Assembly: GCA_014529385.2 (NCBI GenBank)
Contig: CM043954.1
Coordinates: 5,907,306 to 5,969,305 of the forward strand
Direction: 5' to 3'
DNA: 62,000 nucleotides
DNA from: Adiantum capillus-veneris
Taxonomy: Eukaryota; Streptophyta; Polypodiopsida; Polypodiales; Pteridaceae
Below are positions 38,601-48,830 of the stretch, piece after piece. The notes beneath the pieces were generated by a model. It saw only the letters and a program-made list of their open reading frames with translations. It made no database searches and was not told the DNA's origin. A program made the position numbers and the translations under genes. Positions within the stretch are counted from its first letter, which is position 1. Each line of letters begins with the position of its first letter.

Positions 38601-40576
38601 GAGACTTCGCAATCTTCGGCTAGAGCTGATCCACACTCTCAGAGGACAGCTCGCGAGACTCCAGGGCAGCTCCGACCGCATGCGGGAGCGCAGAGAGGCT
38701 TTCCTTCGACTCTGGCGTCCTGGGCCTTTTTACACCATGGTCCAGGGTGTACTCAGATGACACTACCGTCCACCTGTGTGGCTTTTCCCTCCTCCCATGT
38801 CTTGATTTAGCCTCTTTGTACATTTGGTGTTTTTTCATTGGGAGTGTTTCCGCGTCATGGTTGTTTCAGCCCTCTCTCGAAGAGGCGGTTGTAGCCCTAT
38901 GGGCAGTTTCATTAACTAATAGAAGGATCTTTTTCTCGGAAAAAAGAAAAGTATACCGCCCTACGGGCCAGTTTCACACTATCACCTCCTTGAACTCTCC
39001 GAAACTGAGAGGAAGCGTTTATACTGTGTGCAACTACCTAGAGGATTTACCATCCCTCGTGGGCTCACTGCCACTCGTGCTAGCTTTGAGCTTTGGGCAT
39101 TCGGCCTTGGTGTGCCCTACATCATTGCAACTAAAGCATCAGTTTTTCTTTCACGCTTTAACATAGCTCTCTTTTTTCTGCAATTCGGCCTCTCTTTTCT
39201 TTTCAAATGGTCGCGGTTGTTTAGTCCAACAACCACCCTGGTCAATCCTCTCCCCCTGCCTCTCACTACGGAACACTTTTCTTTTAAACCCTGACCCTTT
39301 TTTCTCATTTTCCCCAACCCTATCTGCCTCATCTCACGCACCACAACGCTTGATGTCATCATAGATCTGTGCATATTTGATCCCCTCAAATAAATGGAGT
39401 TAAGCCCGGAATCGATGACAACAAGCTCGGAAAACCTAAAGAGCTAGAAGGGGGTGGGGGACACACTATGGTGTGCAGAATTTATTTTTATGTTTTAGCA
39501 AATAAATGCACTTAACTCAAAAATAAATGGAGATTTGTACAAAAATGCTAAGAACAATGAGCAAGAACAAAATAATCACCCCCCTCGGCTAGCAATCGGC
39601 GGCATGTCGAGATGTCCTCTGCGGGAGTCGGACGTGTACAAAATCGATGAAGCTCGCAAACGGTGGAATCCGATGAAGCTCGTAGTCAAATCCGATGTAG
39701 CTGAAAGCACTCCGGATAGCTTGAATCCAATGAGGCCTCTATAACTTGAACGTTCTCTTTTGCTCGCGCAAGTGAAGCCGCAAGCGTCCTTTAGAACGCC
39801 ACTTGAATGCTTAGCACAACGAAAAAGGGAATGCTTCGGCAAGTAAAATCCTCACTTTGCTTTTTCCTTGTCGCTGGCCTCCCACAACCCCTTCCCTTGT
39901 AGGCTGTGGAAACTACCCCTTCTTTACTTATAATTGTAATTAAATTTATGCTTCCTGTGTAAGTAGATTGTGACCGGCCATGTCGATTGGAGGGAGGCAA
40001 GAGAAACACGGTGGCATTGTAGAGAGTTGACGGGCGAAGACCAGCACGGGGTGGGCAATGCAGGGCGTCGGTGCGGTGAGATGGTGACGCAATGGTCAGT
40101 TGGAGGCGGAAAGGGTGGCCCAACAGGATATTGGCAGCGATGTGGCGCTGCACAGGCGACGTGCGATGCTACTGTTGCAAACGATGACAGCCAGCAAGTG
40201 ACAACAAGGCGGTGTCGCAAGTCCGTTGGTGGGCAGGGCAAGGCGGCAACAAATAATTGGCAGTTGCAGCGAGCGGCGTGAACAGGGACTGATGACGGGT
40301 GGACCTGTGGGTGACGGCACACAGCGACAAACCAGGAGCACAAAGGGGCGGCACAAACAAAGCAGCAACGGCAGCAACACTAAACAATAAGGCGGTATGT
40401 GGTGGCAAGCATCGACCAGGCAGCCAACGGCAAGCGGGAGAGGAAGCGAGCGTGAGAGAGTGGGAGAATAGATAGCGGCAGGCGTGAGCTGAGAGAGGCG
40501 AGAGTGTAACCGGCTTGGACACTCCAACCGAGAAATCAATAGCAACACACGAATAGAAACTTCATAATCACTGAGC

Positions 40577-40630
<54 letters not shown>

Positions 40631-40992
40631 GAAATGAAATGAAATGTTATATTAACGTCTCCAAAAGGCCAAAATGACCTATGAGACCAATCAGTTACAA
40701 AATAGTGAATCTAATACCATGTCTGGGTACAAAAGAACTAGAAAAGAACTAGAAGTGGAACAAAATACTACTACTACTACTACAATCTAAAACTACGTGG
40801 GTGTAGCAGCTGATACAATAGGTACCCGGTAAACTGGATGTAACAGTGTGTGAAACAAAGATGGAAGAAATGGTGAGGATCCATCCTCATCTGCACTCTG
40901 GATGTCGAGAGAGTATGGCTCGAATCTTCTGTTGTAGTCTCCGTCGATGCTGTGTAGCTCCTCCTCTCCTCAGTCGCGGTCGTCTGTATCTC

Positions 40993-41064
<72 letters not shown>

Positions 41065-44000
41065 ACACGACCCGGCAAAGTACCCGACCCAAAGGTATTG
41101 GCCCCAAAGACTGGCGTCCCTTTCGGTATTTCTTTTATATTAAACTTTGAGCAAGTAAAATTCCCGCGGGTGCTCGCTCTCAGACTCTGCGTCCACATGC
41201 TCCGAGAAGTAAGATCCCCCTTGGGTGTATTTATTCTTACAAGGGGTGCCAAAGGCAGAGCCCCAAAAGCATGTAACTCAAAAGCATCTTGATCCAAAAG
41301 CTGTCAGTAATACCAGCAACGCCAAAAGCGGAATTCCGTACAATTTCCGTACCGACATGCCACATTAGCAGTCAACACGTTTTGCGGCAGTCCATACAGC
41401 AGTCAGCGCTAATCGCAGCCGTCTCTACAGCAGCCACGTCAACAGGTTCTTAAGCTTTCTTTTTAAGCCTAGTGTCCCCTCAGCAGTTGTCCAAGTTGGA
41501 ACAACTTATTGGTCATGCCACATCACCAATTTGTGACAGAGAGAGAGCTCGAGAGTGATAAAGAGCCAAAAGCCCCACGCTTGCTTCCGCCCGCAGAGCT
41601 ATGGTGCCCCCTCGAGATCACCGTTTCTCTTCCTTGTTGACGCAAGATTTTACTCATCCCTTCAACAACCACTCATTAGCCAATAATTAATGGCCTTCAG
41701 GTTGGGTGGGTTCGTTCATGCACAGAGCGTAACTTGGGCTTTGATACCAATGTTACACTTTTGTATTGCCGCTATGGGAAAACTACCCAAGAGAGGATCT
41801 CGTCAATAGATCACCACCAAGCCATGAAAAAAATGATTTGTCATCATTCACAGACCTCTACTTATAGTGTGGCTTGCCTATCCACATTGGTCCGGCCGCC
41901 CGAGCACTATGGCCGAGCGGTCTTCTCCTCAAGGCTCAACCTCGCTTTTCCGACTCAACGGTCGGAAAGTGATCGACCCGACTAGAACCGTTACAGTCCA
42001 CGTGAAGAAAAGTTGGGTACCAGGGTGGGAACAAAAGAAACCAACGGAGATTTTGGCAACTTTCCGATAGGAATCTCGATAGAGCGTAGCACAAACGTCA
42101 ATTGCAGGTTGAAATGTGTATGAAAAGATTAATCATGTACTCCAAGACTCAAAACATGTGAATCAACTGAAGGATTACTCGCTTGATGAGATTCACTCAA
42201 GATGGCAAGAGGCCGTCGATTTTCCTCTGAAGACAATAATGAAACAAAAAGAAAAGCAGAGTGCAGAAAAGCAGAAATTGTACGGAACGGTGAGTGGTCT
42301 TGTGACGGGCAACCTATAGCAAGGCTATAGTGTGATTTGCATTGGACAGGAAGTTAAACTTGGCCTCTCGCCTGGGCAATGCCACGTAGCAAACAGAGGG
42401 AGTGGTGGTCTAGAAGACACCATGACCAATTCACCGTCACCAAGTTTGGAGATAGGCGTAGCTCGACTTTTAGAGATATTTCTACTAGCTGTTGGTTTGT
42501 ATATATGCTCAGTTGGTGTGGGGAAGGCATGGCATGAGTCATATGAATCATCGAGTCTAGAGTCTTGAGTTTCAGTCCAGCACTTGCACACCTACACTCT
42601 CCCTACACAGTTGGAGAGCACGACATAGATTTCCTGTCACAAAATGATGACGTGGCATGAGCACCCGTGGACAGATGCTGACGTGGCAGTAGAGGCTAGT
42701 TGTTGATGTGGCAGAACAATACGGCAAACCCTGAAATTACGCTGACAATTGATGACGTGGCAGCCTGTACGGCTTTCTACAATTCCCGTTGTCAGCTGTA
42801 CGAATTGTACGGATTTTTGCAAATTGCGCTGATGCTTTTTGGGCCAGATTTTGAAGCCAGTTGCTTTTGGGACTCTTTGCTTTTAAGGTTTGGAAACTTC
42901 TGGGGATCTGCTTTTGGGCATCCCTTGTAAGAATAAAGGAGCCCAAGGGGCCTCACTCTACAGAGCATTTGAACGCAGAGTCTGAGAGCAGAGGACCCTT
43001 CAGGAGTTGTACTTTGCTCAAGCATTAACATAATAAAGAAATACCAAAAGGGGCGCCAGGTTTTGGGACCAATACCTCTGGGCACGGAACTACATCGAGC
43101 CGCGTCGACTCAAGTTTTAAAGTTGTGAATTATTTTAAGTGATTCTCTCGTGTCATGTCGAATTCTCGACTTGGGGTGTCCAAGATTGTGGTAGTGGTAT
43201 CAGAGCATCAGGCGAGTGCTTTTCTCAAAGCATACCGGTCCTATCAAAGAGCAGACAGGGCACTTGGGCACTTTGGAAATTGTTATTTAAAAATCTATGT
43301 CTTCAATATGTAATCTATGTAATCAAGCATAACACCTCTTAGAGCAGAGAGGGCACTTGGGCACTTTGGAAATTATTATTGAAGAATCTTGGATAACACC
43401 TCTCAGAGCATACAGGTCCTATCAAAGAGCAAACACGGCACTTGGGCACTTTGGAAATTGTGTAATTGTTCTCGTGGAGAATCTAACAAAGATAACACCT
43501 CTCAGAGGAGACATTACAGGGCGAGGAGATACTCGCTCCAGAACATCTATTGGAAAGGAAATTGAAAGGGATACGGATATCTTGTTGTTTGTGTGCAAAT
43601 AACTAGTAGGAGGGAGGAACATGCATATGAAAGCATTTGGAAACATGGAACTAGACCTCGACTCTTTTGCAACGAGGTGAACCAATTGCTTAAAATTTTG
43701 CCTGTTTTGCAGGTGACGTTGAGAATAAGATGATGACGAATAGGGAGCAATGACAGCTCCAGCAAGAACAACGCATAGCTACATAAAGCTAACTCCCCAT
43801 TGAGAATAAGATGATGACGAATTGGGAGCAATGACAGCTCCGGAATGAACCCGATCACCCAAGATAAGAATCATGAACTTTGAATGAATGATGATGATTC
43901 TAGTGCATCAAGATTCCCATATAAATGAGATGACTAGATATTGTTGCGAGCACATCAAGAGTTCCTGCAAGATGAGATGGCTACACAAGGATCTAGGTGC

Positions 44001-47000
44001 ATCAAGACTTCTAGACAGATGAGATAACTAGATGATTGAAACACTGTGTTCAGTATGAACTAAGTATGTGATTTGTGAACTGCATGTTCAATGAATGAAG
44101 AGCTTTGAAATAGGGATTTCCGAAGATGAATTTGATTTATGTATAAAATTAATGTTTTGGAAGAATTTGCTAGTTGTGTGCAGATAACATGTGAAAATAG
44201 AGAATGAGATGATTTTGGAGCAATGACAGCTCTCGAATGAACCTAATAACAAATCATGAATATTGAATCATGACTAATTCATTGGAACTGTCGTGAGCGC
44301 ATCAAGAATTCCTGTGGGATTAGATGGCCACATAGCTAGAACTGAATGATTGAACCACTCTGTTTAGTATGAACTCAGTGTAAGATGGATTGGGATCCCC
44401 AGAAATGATTACTTGCACATGACAATGCTTGAGTGCAAATGGAATGATTGACCAAATGACTGCAGCATTTCGGTCTTGAAAATCTATGGACATGATCGCA
44501 ATATGGGATTAGTCAATCCGATATCAGTGAGATTTGGGATAGATCTAGATGCAATTGCTAAATACGTTCCCAAGAATCATAGTCCTAGATTAGAATGGAA
44601 TCCATGGACGTGATCCCGATATGGATTAGTTAAATCGACATCGGTGAGGTCCAGTGCGAATCTAGATGTGATTGCTAAATACGTCGCCAGGATCACGCTC
44701 CTAGATTCTATGTGATGTGATCTGAATGCGATTTGAATGTGATGTGATGTGACTGTCGTCTTTGTACAAGTGCTGGATTTGTGTCGTCTAGTACATCCGT
44801 ACTTAAGAGTCAGTGTCTACTGAACTGGTTTTTGGCTTCTGTCTGATTTTGCAAGCATAATCGAGGGCGATTACAATTACAATTCTTTCAAGAGGGGGGT
44901 ATGTCACAAAATGATGACGTGGCATGACCACCCGCGGACAGATGCTTACGTGGCAAAACAGTACGGCAAACCCTGAAATTACGCTGACAACTAATGACGT
45001 GGCAGCATGTACAACTTTCCGCAATTTACGTCGACATCTGTACGGACTGTATGGATTTCCGCAAATTATGCTGATGCTTTTTGGGCCAGATTTTGGAGCC
45101 AGTTGCTTTTGGGACTCTTTGTTTTTAAGTTTGGAAGCTTTTGGGGCTCTGCTTTTGGGCATCCCTTGTAAGAATAAAAGGAGCCCAAGGGGCCTCACTC
45201 TACAGAGCATGTGGACACAGAGTCTGAGAGCAGAGGACCCTTTGGGAGTTGTACTTTGCTCAAGCATTAATATAAATAAAGAAATACCGAAAGGGGTGCC
45301 AGGTTTTGGGGCCAATACCTCTGGGCATGGAACTACGCCAGGCCGTGTCGACTCAAGTTTCAAAATTGTGAATTATTTTAAGTGATTTTCTCGTGTGTCG
45401 TGTCAAATTCTCGTCTTGGGGTGTCCAAGATTGTGAAATTTCTAGCTACACTCTCTCCTCTTCTCCTGTCCCTCTGCCGCGTGTTCCCTTGTCACCACAC
45501 TTTTTGCAGCGCTTTGACATTCCTCGGACAACCTCTCTCTTCCCAACGAATCGGTTCATGCTTGATCACATAAGCGTAAAGCTTGGCCAATATGTGGCTA
45601 TATCATGATAGTAATACAATGACTAGGAACCGTAAGATTCCCAACCTTCAATATCAGCACAATAATAATAGTGATCCAACTGTCAAGAAAGCCTTCGCAT
45701 GTGGCTCTATTAACATGTGTACCAACAAAGGTGCCAATGTATCTTAGGCATGACATAAATGCTCATTAACTAGACCATCGTGGTCATGTGATCTCCCTGT
45801 GTGTAGTTTATTGACAAGAGGTAGAGCAGCTATTAGCGACCCTTGACCCAGGCGAAGCTTTAGCTTAATCCTTTTCTTATAAATACCCCTCTTGATTATG
45901 CATATCATGGATATGTACCTCTCTCATGCGAACCCCCTCTTGGTCATAAATACCATGGATGGTCTTTATAACCACATTGTATGGCCATGTGCCCAGTGAA
46001 CTTGGGAAGCCCTAAAATTTTACCTATGAGCCCTCCATAAAAAGATACATCCAAGTCTACCTCACACTTGATGTCACTGTAACCACTCTCACCATGCCAA
46101 TACAAGAGGCACCCATGTTGCTATGATGAATTCATAGAAAAGATTTCACTCTACTCACTTGCATACATTTCAACACGAATGCTCCCATATTTCCACAACC
46201 ATAATGATGCTTTAGAAGGTATGAGAGTGGTGTGGAGATGGCCTCCCTTAAAACTGGATGTGGTTTCCTACTACAACTCCCTCTAGCTCGTTCAAATAGA
46301 ATTCCTAGGCCATCTAGAATGCCCTCCTCTTGCAAATAACCAGCTTTCATTCAAATGCAACAGTTCAATGATTGAACATACCTCTATACATCAGAAACGT
46401 GATAAATATGTACAGCACAAGGTACAGCTATTGGTGCATGCACATTCCTGACTAGGTTACCATTAGACCAAAAATCAAAGACTTGCATGACAATGATGGA
46501 GTCGTGAGCCTGGGACTCTTGAAAGGAAACACTCAGCCAAATATCACAATCACGAGGCAAAAAGGTACTCTAATTAGCAAGCCACAATTCTGTAGATAAA
46601 AATGAATAACGTGATCTTGCTGCAAAATAATGTGATAAATTTATATAGGCAGAATTTTCATGCTTTTGGTGTATTGAGATTCACGGACCTGTTGCTCATT
46701 TGGAAGCGGATACACATCTCCAAAAATGGTAACCCTTGCATTAGAGAGCCCACTCCATCCAGGTATCTGTTAGCACAATGCACATGAAAACCAAATCTTT
46801 TTTGCACCCTCCCATGACCCTAAAACCACAACACACTTTGTAACGACAAAGAAAGATCACAAGCCAATTACATCAAGACAGGTGCATTACATTCAATGCA
46901 TCACCATGCCTAAGAAATAGCAAGACATGTTCAGTTAGCTCACCTGGACTACAAGTGTGCATCTTGGGTCGGCAAGTACATTTCTTGTGTGTATAGCCAA

Positions 47001-47481
47001 TGGAGATAAGGAAAATATTGGATCTGCACAGCAGTGGAAATTGGACAAATCAACAATGAAATTTACTGACTATAAGATGTATGTCACGTACGTCCAAGAG
47101 AATCAGCCGAAAAATCGACTAAAGAGCCAAAAGGATAACCCCGTCGACGATGATGCATATGGGACATTATGGTGCAGAGATGTGCAAAGCGTGCCTGAGA
47201 AAGAAAAAATCACAATGAGTGACCTTGCAAGACAAAATCCCTGGCATTATACCTTAGAAGGTAAAACTACATTTTGAAGATTCTGCACAACCACCTACTT
47301 GTTCCATTAGATTTCGGACTGCTAGAGCAGGAGATGGTAATCCATGAGAAGATGTAGCACTCTGAACCCCCCCAGAGATTGGTGTACGAAAAAGGCCAGC
47401 CCGGCCACTTCCACCCAAGGGACCAACCATAGAGGCCCCAAGTCCACTCAGTCCCATCTCAAGACTTTCACTTCCGATTTC
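35634..47481 (-). CDS. PNPOx-like FMN-binding split-barrel protein with DUF2470-type C-terminus, eight exons
   Basis: Exons, in transcript order, are 47481-47299, 47194-47092, 47023-46944, 46766-46689, 36547-36456, 36271-36160, 35964-35839 and 35750-35634. All introns are GT-AG, phases agree, and the sum is 297 codons with a TGA stop. Landmarks are SPALAVRNLMEQ (exon 1 end), ARFAHLCTIMS and MHHRRRGYPFGSLVDF (exon 2), PIFSLSPLAIHTRN (exon 3), GWSGLSNARVTIFGDVYPLP (exon 4), ATQQWGNFYYYRM (exon 5), DIYFIGGFGTVAWVDVKEFE (exon 6), SIESEVDDAALISIDSKGVD (exon 7) and FNVQRLSFNVGHSVETLD (exon 8). From memory these match plant proteins annotated as pyridoxamine 5'-phosphate oxidase family (Arabidopsis At3g21140/At1g51560 type), related to HugZ split barrels and probably plastid-located. 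The enzymatic role is unproven. No stop or frameshift is seen. Intron 4 is 10,141 bp and full of transposons. The N-terminus is incomplete: a 33-nt exon at 47570-47538 with a 56-nt intron would fit in phase but is weak. Confidence 0.9.
36850..37600 (-). pseudogene. Decayed copia RT fragment in intron 4
   Basis: The minus-strand frame at 36949-36850 reads SIKEEDTWGLFLRSKNRK then VIGDNWVYK, the start of a copia RT (usual form NDTW..KVIGCKWVYK). The frame fails soon after. Upstream, 37600-37000, broken frames could be the variable integrase-RT linker. Confidence 0.55.
37800..38945 (+). pseudogene. LINE 3' part with zf-RVT motif in intron 4
   Basis: The plus-strand open frame 37806-38354 (182 codons) contains RRATLFQWLVAQRA followed by Cys143-X2-Cys146-X8-His155-X4-Cys160, then WLRVLRLM. 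This is the zinc-binding segment found after the RT in plant non-LTR elements. After a TAG at 38352-38354 the sequence continues in other frames (LTLWFIWRARCFRIFEA at about 38540-38590; QLARLQGSSDRMRERREAF near 38650-38700), so it is broken. It ends near an A-rich GAAAAAAGAAAAG at 38938-38950, a likely poly-A tail. It is much more GC-rich than its surroundings. The 5' end is truncated; the left boundary is uncertain and may reach 37.63 kb. Confidence 0.75.
39050..39395 (-). pseudogene. Retrotransposon gag fragment with zinc knuckle
   Basis: The minus-strand frame encodes a basic region followed by CFSCNDVGHTKAEC (39138-39098), a perfect CX2CX4HX4C knuckle, then PKLKAS. It is likely the gag end of the copia element whose RT lies at 36.9 kb, separated by the LINE insertion. 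Confidence 0.6.
39400..40570. other. GC-rich unassigned stretch in intron 4
   Basis: Several overlapping frames are open on both strands because of base composition. None resembles a known protein. A short degenerate repeat (AATCCGATGAAGCTCG) occurs at 39640-39740. Confidence 0.3.
40580..40645. repeat. (GA)n then (GAAAT)n microsatellite
   Basis: About 47 bp of GA repeat to 40627, then four GAAAT/AATGA units. Confidence 0.97.
40995..41061. repeat. (GA)33 microsatellite at LTR edge
   Basis: About 67 bp of GA directly abutting the LTR fragment at 41061-41538, at the GTCGAC where related LTRs continue. It therefore replaced or expanded within the LTR. Confidence 0.97.
41061..41538 (-). repeat. 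Partial LTR, same family as the non-autonomous element
   Basis: In minus orientation it begins TGTCACAAAT at 41538. It shares with the LTRs at 42.6 and 44.9 kb the blocks CTTGTAAGAATAAA, CAGAGTCTGAGAGC, AAATACCGAAAGG and GGGCCAATACC..GTCGAC. It lacks the distal end, replaced by the GA run. No internal region is attached. Confidence 0.8.
41738..41995 (-). repeat. Copia-type LTR with adjacent primer-binding site
   Basis: Minus-strand LTR of 245 bp (41995-41751), starting TGTAACGG and ending GTGTAACA. It is followed after one base by TGGTATCAAAGCCC (41749-41736), close to the initiator-tRNA-Met binding site used by many plant elements. The internal region continues left for about 200 bp, then meets the LTR fragment ending at 41538. 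No partner LTR is seen. Confidence 0.6.
42108..42291 (+). other. Exon-like island of unknown origin
   Basis: An open frame of about 57 codons (YEKINHVLQDSKHVNQLKDY, then SLDEIHSRWQEAVDF) is framed by an acceptor-like TTGCAG at about 42103-42108 and a strong donor ACG|GTGAGT at 42291-42297. It lies antisense in intron 4 of the FMN-binding gene, between two LTR elements. I do not recognise the protein. It could be a captured gene fragment or chance. Confidence 0.35.
42635..43190 (+). repeat. 5' LTR of non-autonomous element
   Basis: Starts TGTCACAAAA. Carries GAATAAAGGAGCC and AATAAAGAAATACC polyadenylation-like signals. The end is placed at AAGATTGTG, the last shared base string, and could extend 2-4 bases. 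Confidence 0.8.
43195..43206 (+). promoter_or_regulatory. Primer-binding site, tRNA-iMet type
   Basis: TGGTATCAGAGC, the standard plant complement of the 3' end of initiator methionine tRNA, four bases after the LTR. Confidence 0.85.
43206..44895 (+). repeat. Internal region built of tandem blocks
   Basis: GGCACTTGGGCACTTTGGAA recurs near 43258, 43347 and 43438, with AACACCTCT-AGAG links. GGAGCAATGACAGCTC recurs near 43746, 43828 and 44216. A block around GACATGATCGCAATATGG (about 44490) returns near 44607. No open frame of note. Confidence 0.75.
44902..45435 (+). repeat. 3' LTR of non-autonomous element
   Basis: Direct repeat of the 5' LTR, preceded by the polypurine tract AAGAGGGGGGTA at 44890-44901. 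Confidence 0.8.
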
Positions 47482-47537
47482 CTGCAAGGTTACGTGCTTT
47501 TGAAGATTGAACCCTTCCAACTTATGCTAGTAGACAC

Positions 47538-47570
47538 CGCAAAATTTGAGCACTTAAACCTAGAGAGCAT
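47538..47570 (-). other. Candidate first coding exon of the FMN-binding gene
   Basis: ATG at 47570 opens 11 codons (MLSRFKCSNFA) ending GCG|GTGTCT. A 56-nt intron to ACCTTGCAG|GAAATC at 47482 joins it in phase 0 to the first secure exon. Ser-rich N-termini fit transit peptides. The peptide is very short for one, and an upstream exon beyond 47.6 kb is equally possible. Confidence 0.25.
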
Positions 47571-47844
47571 GGTTACCAAGAAACTAGAATGGACACTGAA
47601 ATGGAGGACACCAAGGGAACAGAAATGTCCATGTGCATGAAGCGGAAACAAGGCTAGAAACGCCAAATTGTAAAAGCACGTGTCGGTACAGAGAGACTCA
47701 AAGAGATTAGAGAGATTGTTATGTTTTACATTAAGGGTCCCGATTTTCTTGTAAGGAATGTGTTCATTTTCAGTGCATGTTCATCTTCTCTTCAAGCGTG
47801 AAGTTGTTTTCTTAGAGAGACAACTTTAGAAGCTTAATCTACCT

Positions 47845-47890
47845 CCCCCCCCCCCCCACTGCACTCTCTCTCTCTCTCACACACACAACA
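47845..47890. repeat. C13 run followed by (CT)n(CA)n
   Basis: Low-complexity pyrimidine stretch just right of the FMN-binding gene's 5' region. Confidence 0.9.
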
Positions 47891-48089
47891 AGACAGACTG
47901 ATTTCTATTACTTGAAAAGTCCCTCAGAATGGCCACATGTGCTGATTATGGGGTACATCACTGATTACAAAGCAGGCCTGAAGGCAATGATCTGGAAACT
48001 GTAAAAACTACAAATAAATAGCCACATGGCAATCGTAAAATCTGAAAGCCAGGGTCAAAACCTCTCCTAAAGATAGTAAACAGTGCCCT

Positions 48090-48830
48090 TGGAAGCTAAA
48101 TGGAGCCATTTGAAGTTTACCGGATGCTTGTGGTCGCAGTTTGGGAGCAGTCTTGATGCCAGAAGGCCATGTAATTGCTTACGAGAGCAGGATGTTTTCA
48201 CGTCCTGAACTGGTTGCACAGATTTATGAGAAAGAGTTGTTGGCAGTTATCCATGCTCTTACACAATGGCGACACTTCCTACTCAGAGCCGACTTTACTA
48301 TCTTCACAGACCATTAGAGTTAACGCTACTTCTTCTCGCAAAAGCAGCTTTTGGAAAAGCAAATGAGATGGGCTAACATTTTGTCACAGTTTCATTTCCA
48401 GATAGTGCATGTTCAAGGACAGAAAAATTTAGTGGCAAATGCGTTGTCTCGCAAGCCCTTTGTTCTAGCTAATTCCACGATACATCATCCAAGCTTCGAG
48501 GATAAGGTAGATCGGTACACCACAGCTCTTGATTTTGCAGACATCTTTTACCAAATACGGAGTGGGGAGATAGTTGCAGGCTATTCCATACGAGACGGTT
48601 ATTTCATGCGGAAAACGATGTTGTGTGTTACAAACCTTTGAGGAAAAAGGTTTTGACAGAGTGCCATTGTCCACCTTTCTCGGGCCACAGCAGCATAGAT
48701 ACCACCTTGAAGGGTGTTGAGCGTTACTTCTATTGACCGAGGCTCAAAAAGGATGTGGACGAGTTTGTTCGCAATTGCTTAGTATGCCAAAAGGTCAAGT
48801 TTGATAGGCATGAGGCAACCAAGTGCTCCC
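48090..48830 (+). pseudogene. Chromovirus RNase H-integrase fragment
   Basis: A plus-strand remnant running from RNase H (DACGRSLGAVLMPEG in one frame, ELLAVIHALTQW) through MRWANILSQFHFQIVHVQG (48363-48420) and ANALSRKP to the integrase zinc finger (DVDEFVRNCLVCQKVKFDR, 48752-48808). Several stops and shifts. It is closely related to the complete chromovirus at 50.5-59.2 kb (MRWANILSMFHFQIVHVEG). It stops abruptly near 48830, where Tat/Athila-like sequence begins, so the junction is a rearrangement. Confidence 0.85.

Larger units (their letters stand above)
42635..45435 (+). mobile_element. Non-autonomous LTR retrotransposon (LARD/TRIM-like)
   Basis: Two direct LTRs (42635 to about 43190, and 44902 to about 45435) flank 1.7 kb with no coding frame. 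The internal start has TGGTATCAGAGC (43195-43206), a perfect initiator-tRNA-Met binding site. The internal end has AAGAGGGGGGTA right before the 3' LTR. Both LTRs start TGTCACAAAATGATGACGTGG-like. The 3' LTR lacks about 27 bp between two GTGGCA copies. The internal region is made of diverged tandem blocks. LTR divergence (roughly 8-12% by eye plus indels) implies an old insertion. It lies antisense in intron 4. Possible target duplication TTTCC/TTTCT is imperfect. Confidence 0.85.
36548..46688 (-). other. 10.1-kb intron 4 of the FMN-binding gene
   Basis: Bounded by donor CAACAG|GTCCGT at 46688 and acceptor GGTTTTGCAG at 36548. Flanking exons join in phase 0 (..PNEQQ|EWAHKT..). Its other introns range from 65 bp (46944-46767 is 177 bp, 35751-35838 is 88 bp) to about 200 bp, so its length comes from inserted elements, listed separately. 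Confidence 0.85.

Noticed and set aside
39970-40548. Overlapping frames on both strands in GC-rich DNA
   Set aside because: Open on both strands from composition alone, with no domain or splice-supported model.
46957-47277. 106-codon plus-strand open frame
   Set aside because: It lies opposite exons 2 and 3 of the FMN-binding gene, whose minus-strand reading has strong family motifs and splice sites.
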